From Tardiphaga robiniae (GTDB taxonomy: Bacteria; Pseudomonadota; Alphaproteobacteria; Rhizobiales; Xanthobacteraceae), in assembly GCF_013359755.1 (NCBI RefSeq), contig NZ_JABMCJ010000074.1:62001-126000 (forward strand): 64,000 nucleotides of DNA. Reading direction: 5' to 3'. The notes below the pieces were generated by a model. It searched no databases. It saw only the letters and a list, made by a program, of their open reading frames with translations, and was not told the origin of the DNA. Made by a program: the position numbers and the translations under genes. Positions 54,056-62,249 of the stretch are shown here, in pieces. Position 1 is the stretch's first letter. The number at the start of each line of letters is the position of its first letter.

Positions 54056-55501
54056 GTGTTGACGTCTCTGAAAGCCGATCCTGCTGCATTTCTTGCTGCC
54101 GTGGCCGCAGTTATTGGCGGCAAATATGTGCGTACTGGTGCGGATGCCGATTCCTATCAGCAAGACTGGCGCGCCCGTTATCGCGGGGCTGCTGTCGCTG
54201 TAGCCCTGCCGGGAAGTACGGAGGAAGTTGCGGCGCTGATGGGCGTCTGCCGCAGCTTCGGTGTGGCGGTCGTGCCGCAAGCCGGCAATACCGGGCTCAC
54301 CGGCGGAGCGATCGCACCGGATGAATTGGACTGCCTGATCGTCAATGTCTCGCGGCTCAACCGCGTGCGTAATATCGATCCGCTCAACAATGCGGTGACG
54401 CTGGAAGCCGGCTGCATTCTGACGGATGTGCGTGCACTGGCAGACCAGCATGACCGCCAGTTTCCCGTATTGCTCGGCAGCGTCGGCAGTTGCGAGATCG
54501 GCGGACTGATCTCCACCAATGCCGGCGGCACCGGTGTGCTGCGTTACGGCAATATGCGCGAACAGGTGCTCGGGCTGGAAGTGGTGCTGGCGGATGGTCG
54601 GATCTGGAATGGCCTCAGGGCGCTGCGCAAGGACAATACCGGCTACGACCTGAAACAGCTGTTCGTCGGCGCGGAGGGGACGCTCGGCATCGTCACCGCC
54701 GCCGTGCTGAAACTGTATCCGAAGCTCATGGTGTCAGCGACGGCAATGGTGTCGATGGACGAGGTCGGCCAGGCGATTGCGCTATTGCAGTATCTGCAGC
54801 GCACGACCGGCGGCCGTGTCGAGGCGTTCGAGCTGATGTCGCAGAGCCAATTGCAGATCGTGCTGCGCCATGGCTCCGGGAGCGGCAGTCCGATGACGGA
54901 TGAAGCACCGTGGTATGTGCTGCTCGAACTGGCCGACAGCGCCGCGGACTGGAATGCCGTGGAAAGCCTCGAGACCGCACTGGCAGCAGCGATGGAGGAC
55001 GGGCTCATCGGTGATGCGGTGATCGCAACCGATCAGGCCAAGGCCGAGCGGATCTGGAACCTGCGTCACACGATTTCTGAATCCAACAAGCGCGAGGGTT
55101 TTACGGTGTCGAACGATACGTCGGTGCCGATCTCGGCGCTGCCGGAATTCATCGACCGCGTCACGCGTCGGCTGCAGCGCGAACTGCCCAATGCGCAGGT
55201 CGCGCATTGCGGGCATGTCGGCGATGGCAATGTGCATGTGATCGTCGTGTTTCCCTACGACATCGGCGATGCGCCGGTGCGCGAGGCTGCGGCGCACGAG
55301 GCCAACACCATTGTGCATCAGGAAAGCGTCGCTTGTGGCGGCAGTATCAGCGCCGAGCACGGCATCGGCCGCATGCATATCGACCGGCTTCCGCTCTACA
55401 CGTCGGAAGTCGAGCTCGATCTGATGCGGCGCGTGAAACTCGCACTCGATCCCGACCGGATGATGAATCCGGTCAAGGTGTTGCGACTGCCGGGAGAGTA
55501 G
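54056..55501 (+). CDS. FAD-linked 2-hydroxy acid dehydrogenase (GlcD/D-lactate/D-2-HG type)
   Basis: A 481-residue VAO-fold flavoprotein that oxidises a 2-hydroxy acid to the 2-oxo acid. FAD-site motifs are VALPGSTEEVAALMGVC, VVPQAGNTGLTGGAIAPDEL, LLGSVGSCEIGGLISTNAGGTGVLRYGNMREQVLGLEVVLADG and DLKQLFVGAEGTLGIVTAAVL. The C-terminal domain has GHVGDGNVHVIVVFP and CGGSISAEHGIGRMHIDRL with the expected metal/substrate histidines. The GTG 54056 start follows GGAAGG. It ends a four-gene run (decarboxylase alpha, beta, TTT receptor, dehydrogenase). The order fits oxidation of an imported hydroxy acid, then decarboxylation of the oxo acid. A quinone or cytochrome acceptor is expected. Confidence 0.88.
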   Translation: MLTSLKADPAAFLAAVAAVIGGKYVRTGADADSYQQDWRARYRGAAVAVALPGSTEEVAALMGVCRSFGVAVVPQAGNTGLTGGAIAPDELDCLIVNVSRLNRVRNIDPLNNAVTLEAGCILTDVRALADQHDRQFPVLLGSVGSCEIGGLISTNAGGTGVLRYGNMREQVLGLEVVLADGRIWNGLRALRKDNTGYDLKQLFVGAEGTLGIVTAAVLKLYPKLMVSATAMVSMDEVGQAIALLQYLQRTTGGRVEAFELMSQSQLQIVLRHGSGSGSPMTDEAPWYVLLELADSAADWNAVESLETALAAAMEDGLIGDAVIATDQAKAERIWNLRHTISESNKREGFTVSNDTSVPISALPEFIDRVTRRLQRELPNAQVAHCGHVGDGNVHVIVVFPYDIGDAPVREAAAHEANTIVHQESVACGGSISAEHGIGRMHIDRLPLYTSEVELDLMRRVKLALDPDRMMNPVKVLRLPGE

Positions 55502-55528
55502 GACGGCAGGAGGCTCCTGCCTGTCTTC

Positions 55529-56053
55529 TTAGTGTCGCGCGATGATCTCGCGTTCACCCTTGTAGCTGCCGGCTTCGCCGAGCAAAGCGCCCGGACGACG
55601 ACGCACCAGGAATTTCGGGCGACGTTCGCGAATCGCATTGCGGCGACGGCGGCGCTGAGACGGTTCGTAAGTCTTCTCTTCCGGCAATTGCGGAAGCGCG
55701 AAGATCTCGCTCCACATCTGCCAGGCCATGTCGATTTCTTCGCGATCCGAACTGACCAGCAATGGAATCGACAGTGAAGGATCGCGATGCGCGAGCATCA
55801 GCATCTTGCCGTCGTCGAGACCGCGCAAGGTGACGCCGAGAAAATCGCTGACGCGCACATTGATCGCCATACGCATGCCGCTGACGGCACGATGCAGGAC
55901 GACGCGGGTGCGATGCAGTTCGATATGGCGGATCGCTCCGTCGGCGCGGGTATCATGCGCCTCGAAACGAACCGGAAGTGAATGGGGATCGAGCCGCAAT
56001 GCGCTGCCCGATCCCGGGGCATGGGCCCCACCTGTCGCTGTTTGATGCCTCAC
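55529..56053 (-). CDS. DUF6101-like conserved hypothetical protein
   Basis: A 174-residue protein conserved among Bradyrhizobium relatives, apparently the DUF6101 family. The middle reads SLPVRFEAHDTRADGAIRHIELHRTRVVLHRAVSGMRMAINVRVSDFLGVTLR, with PLLVSSDREEIDMAWQMWSEIFALP after it, and the C-terminus is very Arg-rich (RRRRRNAIRERRPKFLVRRRPG). The basic tail may bind nucleic acid or acidic lipid. It starts at a GTG and is convergent with the FAD dehydrogenase gene. No function is known. Confidence 0.7.
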   Translation of the reverse strand: MRHQTATGGAHAPGSGSALRLDPHSLPVRFEAHDTRADGAIRHIELHRTRVVLHRAVSGMRMAINVRVSDFLGVTLRGLDDGKMLMLAHRDPSLSIPLLVSSDREEIDMAWQMWSEIFALPQLPEEKTYEPSQRRRRRNAIRERRPKFLVRRRPGALLGEAGSYKGEREIIARH

Positions 56054-56337
56054 GGCTTTTTATCTCCCCGCCGGAATTATGTTCCCGGTCGATGGGGAGA
56101 CCTTGCCAGAGCCGGTTCGGAATCGGCTTAAAAAGGCTGGTTAATCGAATCCGACTGCCCTTCATGATTGACAGAAGCTTGGCAGGCATGATTGACGAAC
56201 CGTTGCGAGAGCCCTGAAATTCTTTCCTTTTCGGCGCGGCAAATGCTTGAAGTCCCTGCGAAATAAGCACATCTCTAACAGCGGCCATCGCCGCTTCGGA
56301 CCTGTTGAAATCGTCTCTCAATGTTGGGATTTTGTTC

Positions 56338-57738
56338 GTGAACTCTTCACCAAACGCGTCGTCGTCTGTCTCCACGAAATCCGACAATTCCGATCTGCTC
56401 GATCAGTCCGTACTCTCCACGCTGGCGCAGCGTCTCGTCGAGGCTGCCAGGAAGGCCGGTGCGGATGCCGCGGATGCGGTCGCGGTGCGCGGCGTGTCGC
56501 ATGGCGTCGAAGTGCGTGATGGGAAGGTCGAAGCCTCCGAGCGTTCGGAAGGCGACGATATGGGATTGCGCGTGTTCGTCGGTCGCCGTCAGGCGGTGAT
56601 CTCCACCAATGACATGTCCGGCGATAATGTCGCGCAACTGGCCGAACGTGCTGTCGCGATGGCGCGCGTCGCACCTGATGATCAATATGTCGGCCTTGCG
56701 GACCCAGTGCTGCTTGCGCGCGACTTTGCCAATCTCGATCTGCTCGATCCCGTCGTGCCATCGGTCACAGAGCTCGAACGCCGCGCAGTGGAAGCCGAAG
56801 CGGCGGCGCTCGCGGTGAAGGGCGTGACCAAGTCCGGCGGCGCATCGGCCTCGACCGGCATCGGCGGCATGGTGCTCGTCACCTCGACCGGTTTCCACGG
56901 CTCCTATCTGCGATCGAGCCAGGGCGTGTCCATGACCGCGATCGTCGGCGACGGCACCAAGATGGAGCGCGACTACGCCTTCACCTCCGCGCTGCATGCA
57001 TCCGATCTGGACTCGCCGGCCAGCGTCGGCAAGCTCGCGGGCGAGCGCACGGTGGCGCGGGCCAATCCGCGCAAGGTGCCGACCTGCAAGGTGCCGGTGG
57101 TGTACGACCCGCGCGTCTCGAACTCGCTGGTCGGTCATGTCATCGGTGCCGCCAATGGCGCGTCCGTCGCGCGCAAGACCACGTTCCTCAAGGACAGCCT
57201 CGGCAAGCAGCTGTTCAGCAGCAATATCCGCATCATCGACGATCCCCTGCGCGTGCGCGGCCTGCGTTCGCAGTCCTTCGATGCCGAAGGCGTTGCGACG
57301 AAGCAGCAGGCCATCATTGATGGCGGCGTGCTCACGACCTGGCTGCTGGATTGCGCGACAGCGCGCGAACTCGGCATGACCACGACCGGCCACGCGCATC
57401 GCGGCGTGTCGTCGTCGCCATCGCCCGGCGCCTATAACCTGCATATGGAAGCGGGCGACGTGAGCCCCGAAGACCTGATCGCTGATATCAAGGAAGGCTT
57501 TTACGTCACCGATCTGATCGGCTCGGGCGTCAATGGCGTGACCGGCGACTACAGCCGCGGCGCCGGCGGATTCTGGATCGAGAACGGCAAGCTGACCTAC
57601 GCCGTCAGCGAGATCACCATCGCGGGTCATCTGTTCGAGATATTCAAGTCGATGACCCCCGCGAACGACCTCACTTTCAAATACGGCGTCAACGCGCCGA
57701 CCGTGCGCGTCGAGGGACTGACGATTGCCGGACGCTGA
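56338..57738 (+). CDS. pmbA: TldE/PmbA peptidase-associated protein
   Basis: TldE (PmbA) forms with TldD a heterodimeric metalloprotease that processes small peptides. In this 466-residue product the N-terminal domain reads AAVRGVSHGVEVRDGKVEASERSEGDDMGLRVFVG-like, with SGDNVAQLAERAVAMARVAPDDQY. The C-terminal domain includes SNSLVGHVIGAANGASVARKTTFLKDSLGKQLF and GAGGFWIENGKLTYAVSEITIAGHL. The Zn-binding HExxxH of TldD is lacking, as expected for TldE. The start is uncertain: GTG 56338 or TTG 56305. tldD is elsewhere. Its end overlaps the next phosphatase gene by 14 bases. Confidence 0.88.
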   Translation: MNSSPNASSSVSTKSDNSDLLDQSVLSTLAQRLVEAARKAGADAADAVAVRGVSHGVEVRDGKVEASERSEGDDMGLRVFVGRRQAVISTNDMSGDNVAQLAERAVAMARVAPDDQYVGLADPVLLARDFANLDLLDPVVPSVTELERRAVEAEAAALAVKGVTKSGGASASTGIGGMVLVTSTGFHGSYLRSSQGVSMTAIVGDGTKMERDYAFTSALHASDLDSPASVGKLAGERTVARANPRKVPTCKVPVVYDPRVSNSLVGHVIGAANGASVARKTTFLKDSLGKQLFSSNIRIIDDPLRVRGLRSQSFDAEGVATKQQAIIDGGVLTTWLLDCATARELGMTTTGHAHRGVSSSPSPGAYNLHMEAGDVSPEDLIADIKEGFYVTDLIGSGVNGVTGDYSRGAGGFWIENGKLTYAVSEITIAGHLFEIFKSMTPANDLTFKYGVNAPTVRVEGLTIAGR

Positions 57739-58534
57739 TCTCGACACCGACAAACGGCTCGCGCACGATGTTGCCCTGATGGCGGACACGGTGCGGGCGG
57801 CCGGCGAGCTCGGCCTCGCAATGTTCGGTACAGAACTCAGGAAATGGACCAAGGGCGAATCCTCCCCCGTCTCCGAAGCGGATATCGCCGTCAACGATCT
57901 GATCGAGAAGCGGCTTCGTGCGGCGACGCCTGACTATGGCTGGCTCTCGGAGGAGAGCGCCGATGACGAATCCCGCCTCGGCAAGCGCCTGACCTGGATC
58001 ATCGACCCGATTGACGGCACCCGCAGCTATCTCGCCGGTCGCGAGGACTGGTGTGTCTGTGTCGCGCTGGTCGAGGACGCACGGCCGGTGATGGCCGCGG
58101 TATTTGCGCCATCCACAGATGAATTTTTTCTGGCGATCCGTGGGCAGGGCACCACCTGCAACGGCGTTCCGGTTCGGGCCACGACCGGTTCCGCAATGGA
58201 CTTTTCACGCGTGGCGGGCCCGAAACCTCTGGTCGAGCGGATGGTCCATCCCCGGCAGGACATCACACTTTATCCGCGAATCGGCTCGCTGGCGCTGCGG
58301 CTGTGCTGGATCGCCAATGGCCGGCTGGATGCGGCCTTTGCCGGGGGGCAGAGCCGGGACTGGGATCTGGCCGCCGCAGATTTGATCGTGCACGAAGCGA
58401 ATGGTAGGATGACCGAGCTTTCGGGCGATCCCATCCTCTATAATCGCCGGGAAGTCACGCACGGGTTGCTGGTGGCAGCGGGGGCCGATCGCCATGCTTA
58501 CATCGTCGAGCAATTCCAGAACCGCCGGGTTTAA
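57725..58534 (+). CDS. Inositol monophosphatase-family phosphatase (CysQ/IMPase type)
   Basis: A 269-residue Mg-dependent sugar/nucleotide phosphatase. The metal-binding motifs are intact: WLSEESADDESRLGKRLTWIIDPIDGTRSYLAG (motif DPIDGT near residue 98) and SRDWDLAAADLIVHEANG (motif WD-x-AA near 220). This family covers 3'(2'),5'-bisphosphate nucleotidases and inositol/histidinol phosphatases; which one cannot be settled. The start is TTG 57725 inside pmbA, or a later ATG at 57779. It leads into the DUF4170-acyltransferase-waaA-lpxK run, a linkage conserved in Rhizobiales. Confidence 0.87.
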   Translation: MPDADLDTDKRLAHDVALMADTVRAAGELGLAMFGTELRKWTKGESSPVSEADIAVNDLIEKRLRAATPDYGWLSEESADDESRLGKRLTWIIDPIDGTRSYLAGREDWCVCVALVEDARPVMAAVFAPSTDEFFLAIRGQGTTCNGVPVRATTGSAMDFSRVAGPKPLVERMVHPRQDITLYPRIGSLALRLCWIANGRLDAAFAGGQSRDWDLAAADLIVHEANGRMTELSGDPILYNRREVTHGLLVAAGADRHAYIVEQFQNRRV

Positions 58535-58595
58535 CCGGCTGCACCACTATCTTTGACTTATCGGATCGCAGCCGGTCGCTGCAGGAACAGGATTC

Positions 58596-58841
58596 ATGTC
58601 GGACACACCACAGCAACTGCTTCATCTGGTCATCGGGGGCGAGCTGACCAACCTGAAAGAGACGACGTTCAAGGATCTCAGCCAGGTTGAAGTCGTCGGC
58701 GTCTATCCGAATTACGCGACGGCATTTGTCGCCTGGAAGGCCAAGGCGCAGCAGACCGTCGACAACGCCCATATGCGCTACTTCATCGTCCATCTCCATC
58801 GGCTGCTCGATCCGGGTCAAGACGCGAAGCCGACCGCTTGA
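58596..58841 (+). CDS. DUF4170 small protein
   Basis: An 81-residue protein of the DUF4170 family: QQLLHLVIGGELTNLKETTFKDLSQVEVVGVYPNYATAFVAWKAKAQQTVDNAHMRYFIVHLHRLLDP. Small, single-domain, with no signal or membrane segment. The gene sits immediately upstream of the lipid acyltransferase, whose TTG start lies in its stop codon region (overlap of four bases). The conserved position next to waaA and lpxK suggests a role in lipid A/Kdo assembly, but no function is established. Confidence 0.85.
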   Translation: MSDTPQQLLHLVIGGELTNLKETTFKDLSQVEVVGVYPNYATAFVAWKAKAQQTVDNAHMRYFIVHLHRLLDPGQDAKPTA

Positions 58842-59551
58842 AACGACTGCTCCGAAACACGCTGCGCAGCAGCTGGGTTCAGCGCGCCGCGGGGTTTCTC
58901 GCGGCCGAATTTTTGCGTCTGGTCTGGAAGACCAACACCTTCACCTTCGATCCCGTCGATGTCTATGACATCGTCGAGCCGCAGATGCCGGTCATCTTGG
59001 CGTTCTGGCATGGCCAGCACTTCATGACGCCGTTCATCCGGCAGAAGGACTATCGCGGCGCGGTGCTGATCTCGAAGCATCGCGACGGCGAGTTCAATGC
59101 GCTGGCTGCCGAGCGCCTTGGCATCGCCACCGTTCGCGGCTCCGGCGATCATGGCGGCGCGTTTCACCGCAAGGGCGGCGTCGGTGCGTTCAAGGAGATG
59201 GTGCGGGTGTTGGAGCGCGGTATCAATATGGCGCTGACCGCCGACGTGCCGAAGCGCTCGCGTGTCGCCGGCATGGGCATCATCATGCTGGCGCGCGAAA
59301 GCGGCCGGCCGATCATGCCGTTTGCCATGGCCACCAGCCGCTACGTGCAGCTCAACAACTGGGACCGCACCACGATCAATCTGCCTTTCGGTCGCGGCGT
59401 ACTGGTCGGCGGCGAGCCGCTGAGCGTTCCTGCCGATGCCGACGCTGCCACGATGGAGGCGCTGCGCCTGCAGCTCGAAGCCACGCTGAACGAGGCCACG
59501 CAGCGTGCCTATGACGCGGTAGGTCGGCCGGAAGGCGCGCGTCGTGCCTAA
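58838..59551 (+). CDS. DUF374 lysophospholipid acyltransferase-like protein
   Basis: A 237-residue protein of the DUF374/LpxL-related acyltransferase group. It has an N-terminal hydrophobic region, an FWHGQHFMTPFI motif (catalytic His equivalent), HRDGEFNALAAERLGIATVRGSGDHGGAFHRKGGVGAF and DVPKRSRVAGMGIIMLARESGRPIMPFA. The GDGPKGPRR-like segment is DVPKRSRV here. It starts at a TTG overlapping the DUF4170 stop, and its end overlaps waaA by eight bases. It probably adds an acyl chain to a lipid A or phospholipid intermediate; the acceptor is not known. Confidence 0.83.
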   Translation: MKRLLRNTLRSSWVQRAAGFLAAEFLRLVWKTNTFTFDPVDVYDIVEPQMPVILAFWHGQHFMTPFIRQKDYRGAVLISKHRDGEFNALAAERLGIATVRGSGDHGGAFHRKGGVGAFKEMVRVLERGINMALTADVPKRSRVAGMGIIMLARESGRPIMPFAMATSRYVQLNNWDRTTINLPFGRGVLVGGEPLSVPADADAATMEALRLQLEATLNEATQRAYDAVGRPEGARRA

Positions 59552-60848
59552 CGCGCTGCCGATCACGCTGCGCGTCTATCGCAGATTGTCGGCGGCGCTG
59601 ACGCCGCTTGCGCCGGTCCTGATCAGGCAACGGTTGAAGAACAACAAGGAAGATCCCGCGCGCCTCGACGAGCGCCGTGGCATCTCGCAGATCGAGCGCC
59701 CCGCCGGGCCGCTGGTCTGGATTCACGGCGCCAGCGTCGGCGAAGTGCTGGCGGCGGCAGCGCTGATCGAGCGGCTGCGCGCGCTGGGCATGCGCATCCT
59801 GCTGACGTCGGGCACGGTCACCTCGGCCGAAATCATCGCCAAGCGATTCCCGACCGATATCATCCATCAATACATCCCCTATGATTCACCGCGCTTCGTG
59901 GCGCGCTTCCTCGATCACTGGAAGCCGAGTCTGGCACTGTTTATCGAGAGCGATCTCTGGCCGAACCTGATCATCTCCGCCGCCAAACGCCGTCTGCCGA
60001 TGGTGCTGATCAATGCACGCATGTCGCAGCGCTCGTTTCCACGCTGGCAGAAATTTTCGGCGACCATCGGCGCCTTGCTCGGCCGTTTCGAGATCTGCCT
60101 GGCGCAGTCCGAAACTGACGCCGAGCGCTTCAGCGCATTGGGGTCGCGCAGCGTCGTCGTGACGGGCAATCTGAAGCTCGACGTGCAGGCGCCGCCCGGT
60201 GACGCCGTGAAGCTGGACAAGCTCATGGCGGTGACGCGCGGTCGCCCCATCATCGTCGCATCCTCGACGCATCCCGGTGAAGAGGAGATCATCCTCGAGA
60301 CCCACAAGACGCTGACCAGCTTCTTCCCGAAATTGCTGACGGTCATCGTGCCGCGCCACGCCCATCGCGGGGCGGATATCGCGCAGATGATCACGGTGGC
60401 AGGTGCGCAGGTTGCCTTGCGCTCGCGCGAGGAGTTGCCGCATGCAGGCACTGATATCTATGTCGCCGACACCATGGGCGAGCTCGGCCTGTTCTATCGT
60501 CTGTCACCGGTAGTGTTCATCGGCGGCTCGCTGGTGCCGCATGGTGGGCAGAATCCGATTGAAGCCGTGAAGCTCGGTGCGTCCGTGGTGCATGGTCCGC
60601 ACGTCTTCAATTTCACCGACGTCTATGAGGCGCTGGATGGCGCCGGCGGTGCAAAGCTTGCCGACTCCTCCGAGCAATTGGTGAAACAGCTCGGCCAGAT
60701 GCTCGGCAACGAGGCAGCGCGCGATGCTGCGATCGAGTCTGGGCGTCGCGTGGTTGAACGGCTTGGCGGTGCGCTCGATCGCACCCTGCATGCGCTGGAG
60801 CCTTATCTGATGCAGCTCCGGCTCGAAGCGGGAGCGCAGGATGCGTGA
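59544..60848 (+). CDS. waaA: Kdo transferase WaaA (KdtA)
   Basis: WaaA transfers Kdo residues from CMP-Kdo to lipid IVA at the inner membrane. The 434-residue product has ERRGISQIERPAGPLVWIHGASVGEVLAA with the catalytic Glu (near residue 60), TSGTVTSAEIIAKRFP, HQYIPYDSPRFVARFLDHWKPSLALFIESDLWPNLI, GNLKLDVQAPP and the nucleotide-binding SLVPHGGQNPIEAVKLGASVVHGPHVFNF. A GTG start at 59544 lies inside the acyltransferase gene. Its end overlaps lpxK by eight bases, so lipid A kinase and Kdo transfer are coupled in one operon. Confidence 0.95.
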   Translation: MPNALPITLRVYRRLSAALTPLAPVLIRQRLKNNKEDPARLDERRGISQIERPAGPLVWIHGASVGEVLAAAALIERLRALGMRILLTSGTVTSAEIIAKRFPTDIIHQYIPYDSPRFVARFLDHWKPSLALFIESDLWPNLIISAAKRRLPMVLINARMSQRSFPRWQKFSATIGALLGRFEICLAQSETDAERFSALGSRSVVVTGNLKLDVQAPPGDAVKLDKLMAVTRGRPIIVASSTHPGEEEIILETHKTLTSFFPKLLTVIVPRHAHRGADIAQMITVAGAQVALRSREELPHAGTDIYVADTMGELGLFYRLSPVVFIGGSLVPHGGQNPIEAVKLGASVVHGPHVFNFTDVYEALDGAGGAKLADSSEQLVKQLGQMLGNEAARDAAIESGRRVVERLGGALDRTLHALEPYLMQLRLEAGAQDA

Positions 60849-61851
60849 GCCGGCGTTCTGGCGGCCGCCATCGACATGGTTGTCGCGTCTGCTGATGCCG
60901 CTTGGCGCCATCTATGGCGAAGTCGCAGGTAGCCGCATGGCGCGCAAGGGTGTTGACGTCGGCATTCCCGTTCTCTGCGTCGGCAATTATCACGTCGGCG
61001 GTGCCGGCAAGACACCGACGACCTTGGCGCTGGTGCAGGTGCTGCGCGATCTCGGCGAGACGCCGGTGGTGCTCAGCCGCGGCTATGGCGGCAGACTGCG
61101 CGGCCCGGTGAAAGTCGATCCGTCGAGGCATGTGGCGGCAGATGTCGGCGACGAACCGTTGATGATGGCACGACAGGTACCGGTGGTGATCTCAGGGGAT
61201 CGCGTCGCAGGCGCCGCGCTGGCGCGCTCGACCGGCGCCAGCGTGATCGTGATGGATGACGGCTTCCAGAATCCGGCCATCGCGAAGGATGCGTCGTTCA
61301 TTGTGATCGACAGCAATCGCGGTCTCGGCAACGGCCGTGTGCTGCCCGCGGGACCTTTGCGCGCGCCGCTCGATCTGCAGATCGCACGCACGGATGCGCT
61401 CGTCGTGATTGGCGACGGTGTTGCAGCGACGGGCGTGGCGGCGCTGGTCGCGGGCCGGGGCGGTCCGGTGTTGACGGCGCGCGTTGTGCCGGATGAGGCG
61501 TCAGTGGCAGCCTTGCGCGGCAAGCGCGTGCTGGCCTTTGCGGGAATCGGCGATCCTCAACGCTTCTTCCGGACGTTGCGTCATGCAGGTGTGGACGTGG
61601 CTGTGGAGAAGGCCTTCGCCGATCACCACCCGTATGCGCCCGCTGAGATCGACGCGCTGACTCTGCAAGCGAAGCGTGATGGGCTAGTGCTGGTGACGAC
61701 AGAGAAGGACATCGTCAAGCTCAGCAGCATGCCGGCCGCGGCGGAGATCGTACCATTTGCCGTCACGCTGGCCTTCGAGGATAAGGCGGCGCTGCAGGCT
61801 TTCGTGATCGAGAAGCTCAATCAGGCAAGAGTGAAGACGCTCAGAACGTAA
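60841..61851 (+). CDS. lpxK: Tetraacyldisaccharide 4'-kinase LpxK
   Basis: LpxK phosphorylates the 4'-position of the lipid A disaccharide with ATP. The 336-residue product has an N-terminal membrane-associated segment, the P-loop VGNYHVGGAGKTPTTLALV (near residue 44), SRGYGGRLRGPV, DEPLMMARQVPVVISGDRVAGA and the Walker B-like VIVMDDGFQNP. It starts inside waaA and ends at a dispersed repeat that covers its stop codon. DUF2093 and xseA follow in opposite orientation. Confidence 0.95.
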   Translation: MREPAFWRPPSTWLSRLLMPLGAIYGEVAGSRMARKGVDVGIPVLCVGNYHVGGAGKTPTTLALVQVLRDLGETPVVLSRGYGGRLRGPVKVDPSRHVAADVGDEPLMMARQVPVVISGDRVAGAALARSTGASVIVMDDGFQNPAIAKDASFIVIDSNRGLGNGRVLPAGPLRAPLDLQIARTDALVVIGDGVAATGVAALVAGRGGPVLTARVVPDEASVAALRGKRVLAFAGIGDPQRFFRTLRHAGVDVAVEKAFADHHPYAPAEIDALTLQAKRDGLVLVTTEKDIVKLSSMPAAAEIVPFAVTLAFEDKAALQAFVIEKLNQARVKTLRT

Positions 61852-61882
61852 GGTGGGCAAAGCGAAGCGTACTCACCCTACG
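61847..61882. repeat. Short dispersed repeat at the lpxK 3' end
   Basis: CGTAAGGTGGG and CTCACCCTACG form near-perfect inverted arms around CAAAGCGAAGCGTA. It overlaps the lpxK stop. Repeats of this GGTGGGCAAAGCGAAGCG form are common in Bradyrhizobium relatives and may also act as a terminator. Confidence 0.6.
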
Positions 61883-61900
61883 GAATGACTGATACGAGCT

Positions 61901-62128
61901 TTACTTCTGACCCTTCACAGCGTCCGGATAATGCCGCGCCAGCACGGCATTCGGTACGGCATAGGCTTCCTGCCGATCGACGCTCCAGTATTTTAACTCG
62001 TCCAGCGGAATGCGCTCGCCTGTGATGGCGCAAGTCACATAGGTGCCGGGCGACACCACGCGGAAATCGCCGTCGAGATATTGCAACTGGGCTTCGCCGT
62101 GGCCCGAGGGGCCAAATTTGTTCAGCAC
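61901..62128 (-). CDS. DUF2093 small protein
   Basis: A 75-residue protein of the DUF2093 family: KFGPSGHGEAQLQYLDGDFRVVSPGTYVTCAITGERIPLDELKYWSVDRQEAYAVPNAVLARHYPD. One cysteine, beta-rich, soluble. It lies downstream of xseA on the minus strand, a linkage conserved in Rhizobiales. Function is unknown. Confidence 0.88.
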   Translation of the reverse strand: MLNKFGPSGHGEAQLQYLDGDFRVVSPGTYVTCAITGERIPLDELKYWSVDRQEAYAVPNAVLARHYPDAVKGQK

Positions 62129-62249
62129 GGCTGGTCTCCTGGATCGTCACTAAGTCGTCTTGCCGGATCGGTCACCGGCCCTGAATGTCGTCATCTCGTA
62201 GCATAAATAGGGCCGCGGCGTCGCCCAATAAAGGCGGCCCGCGCAACCT

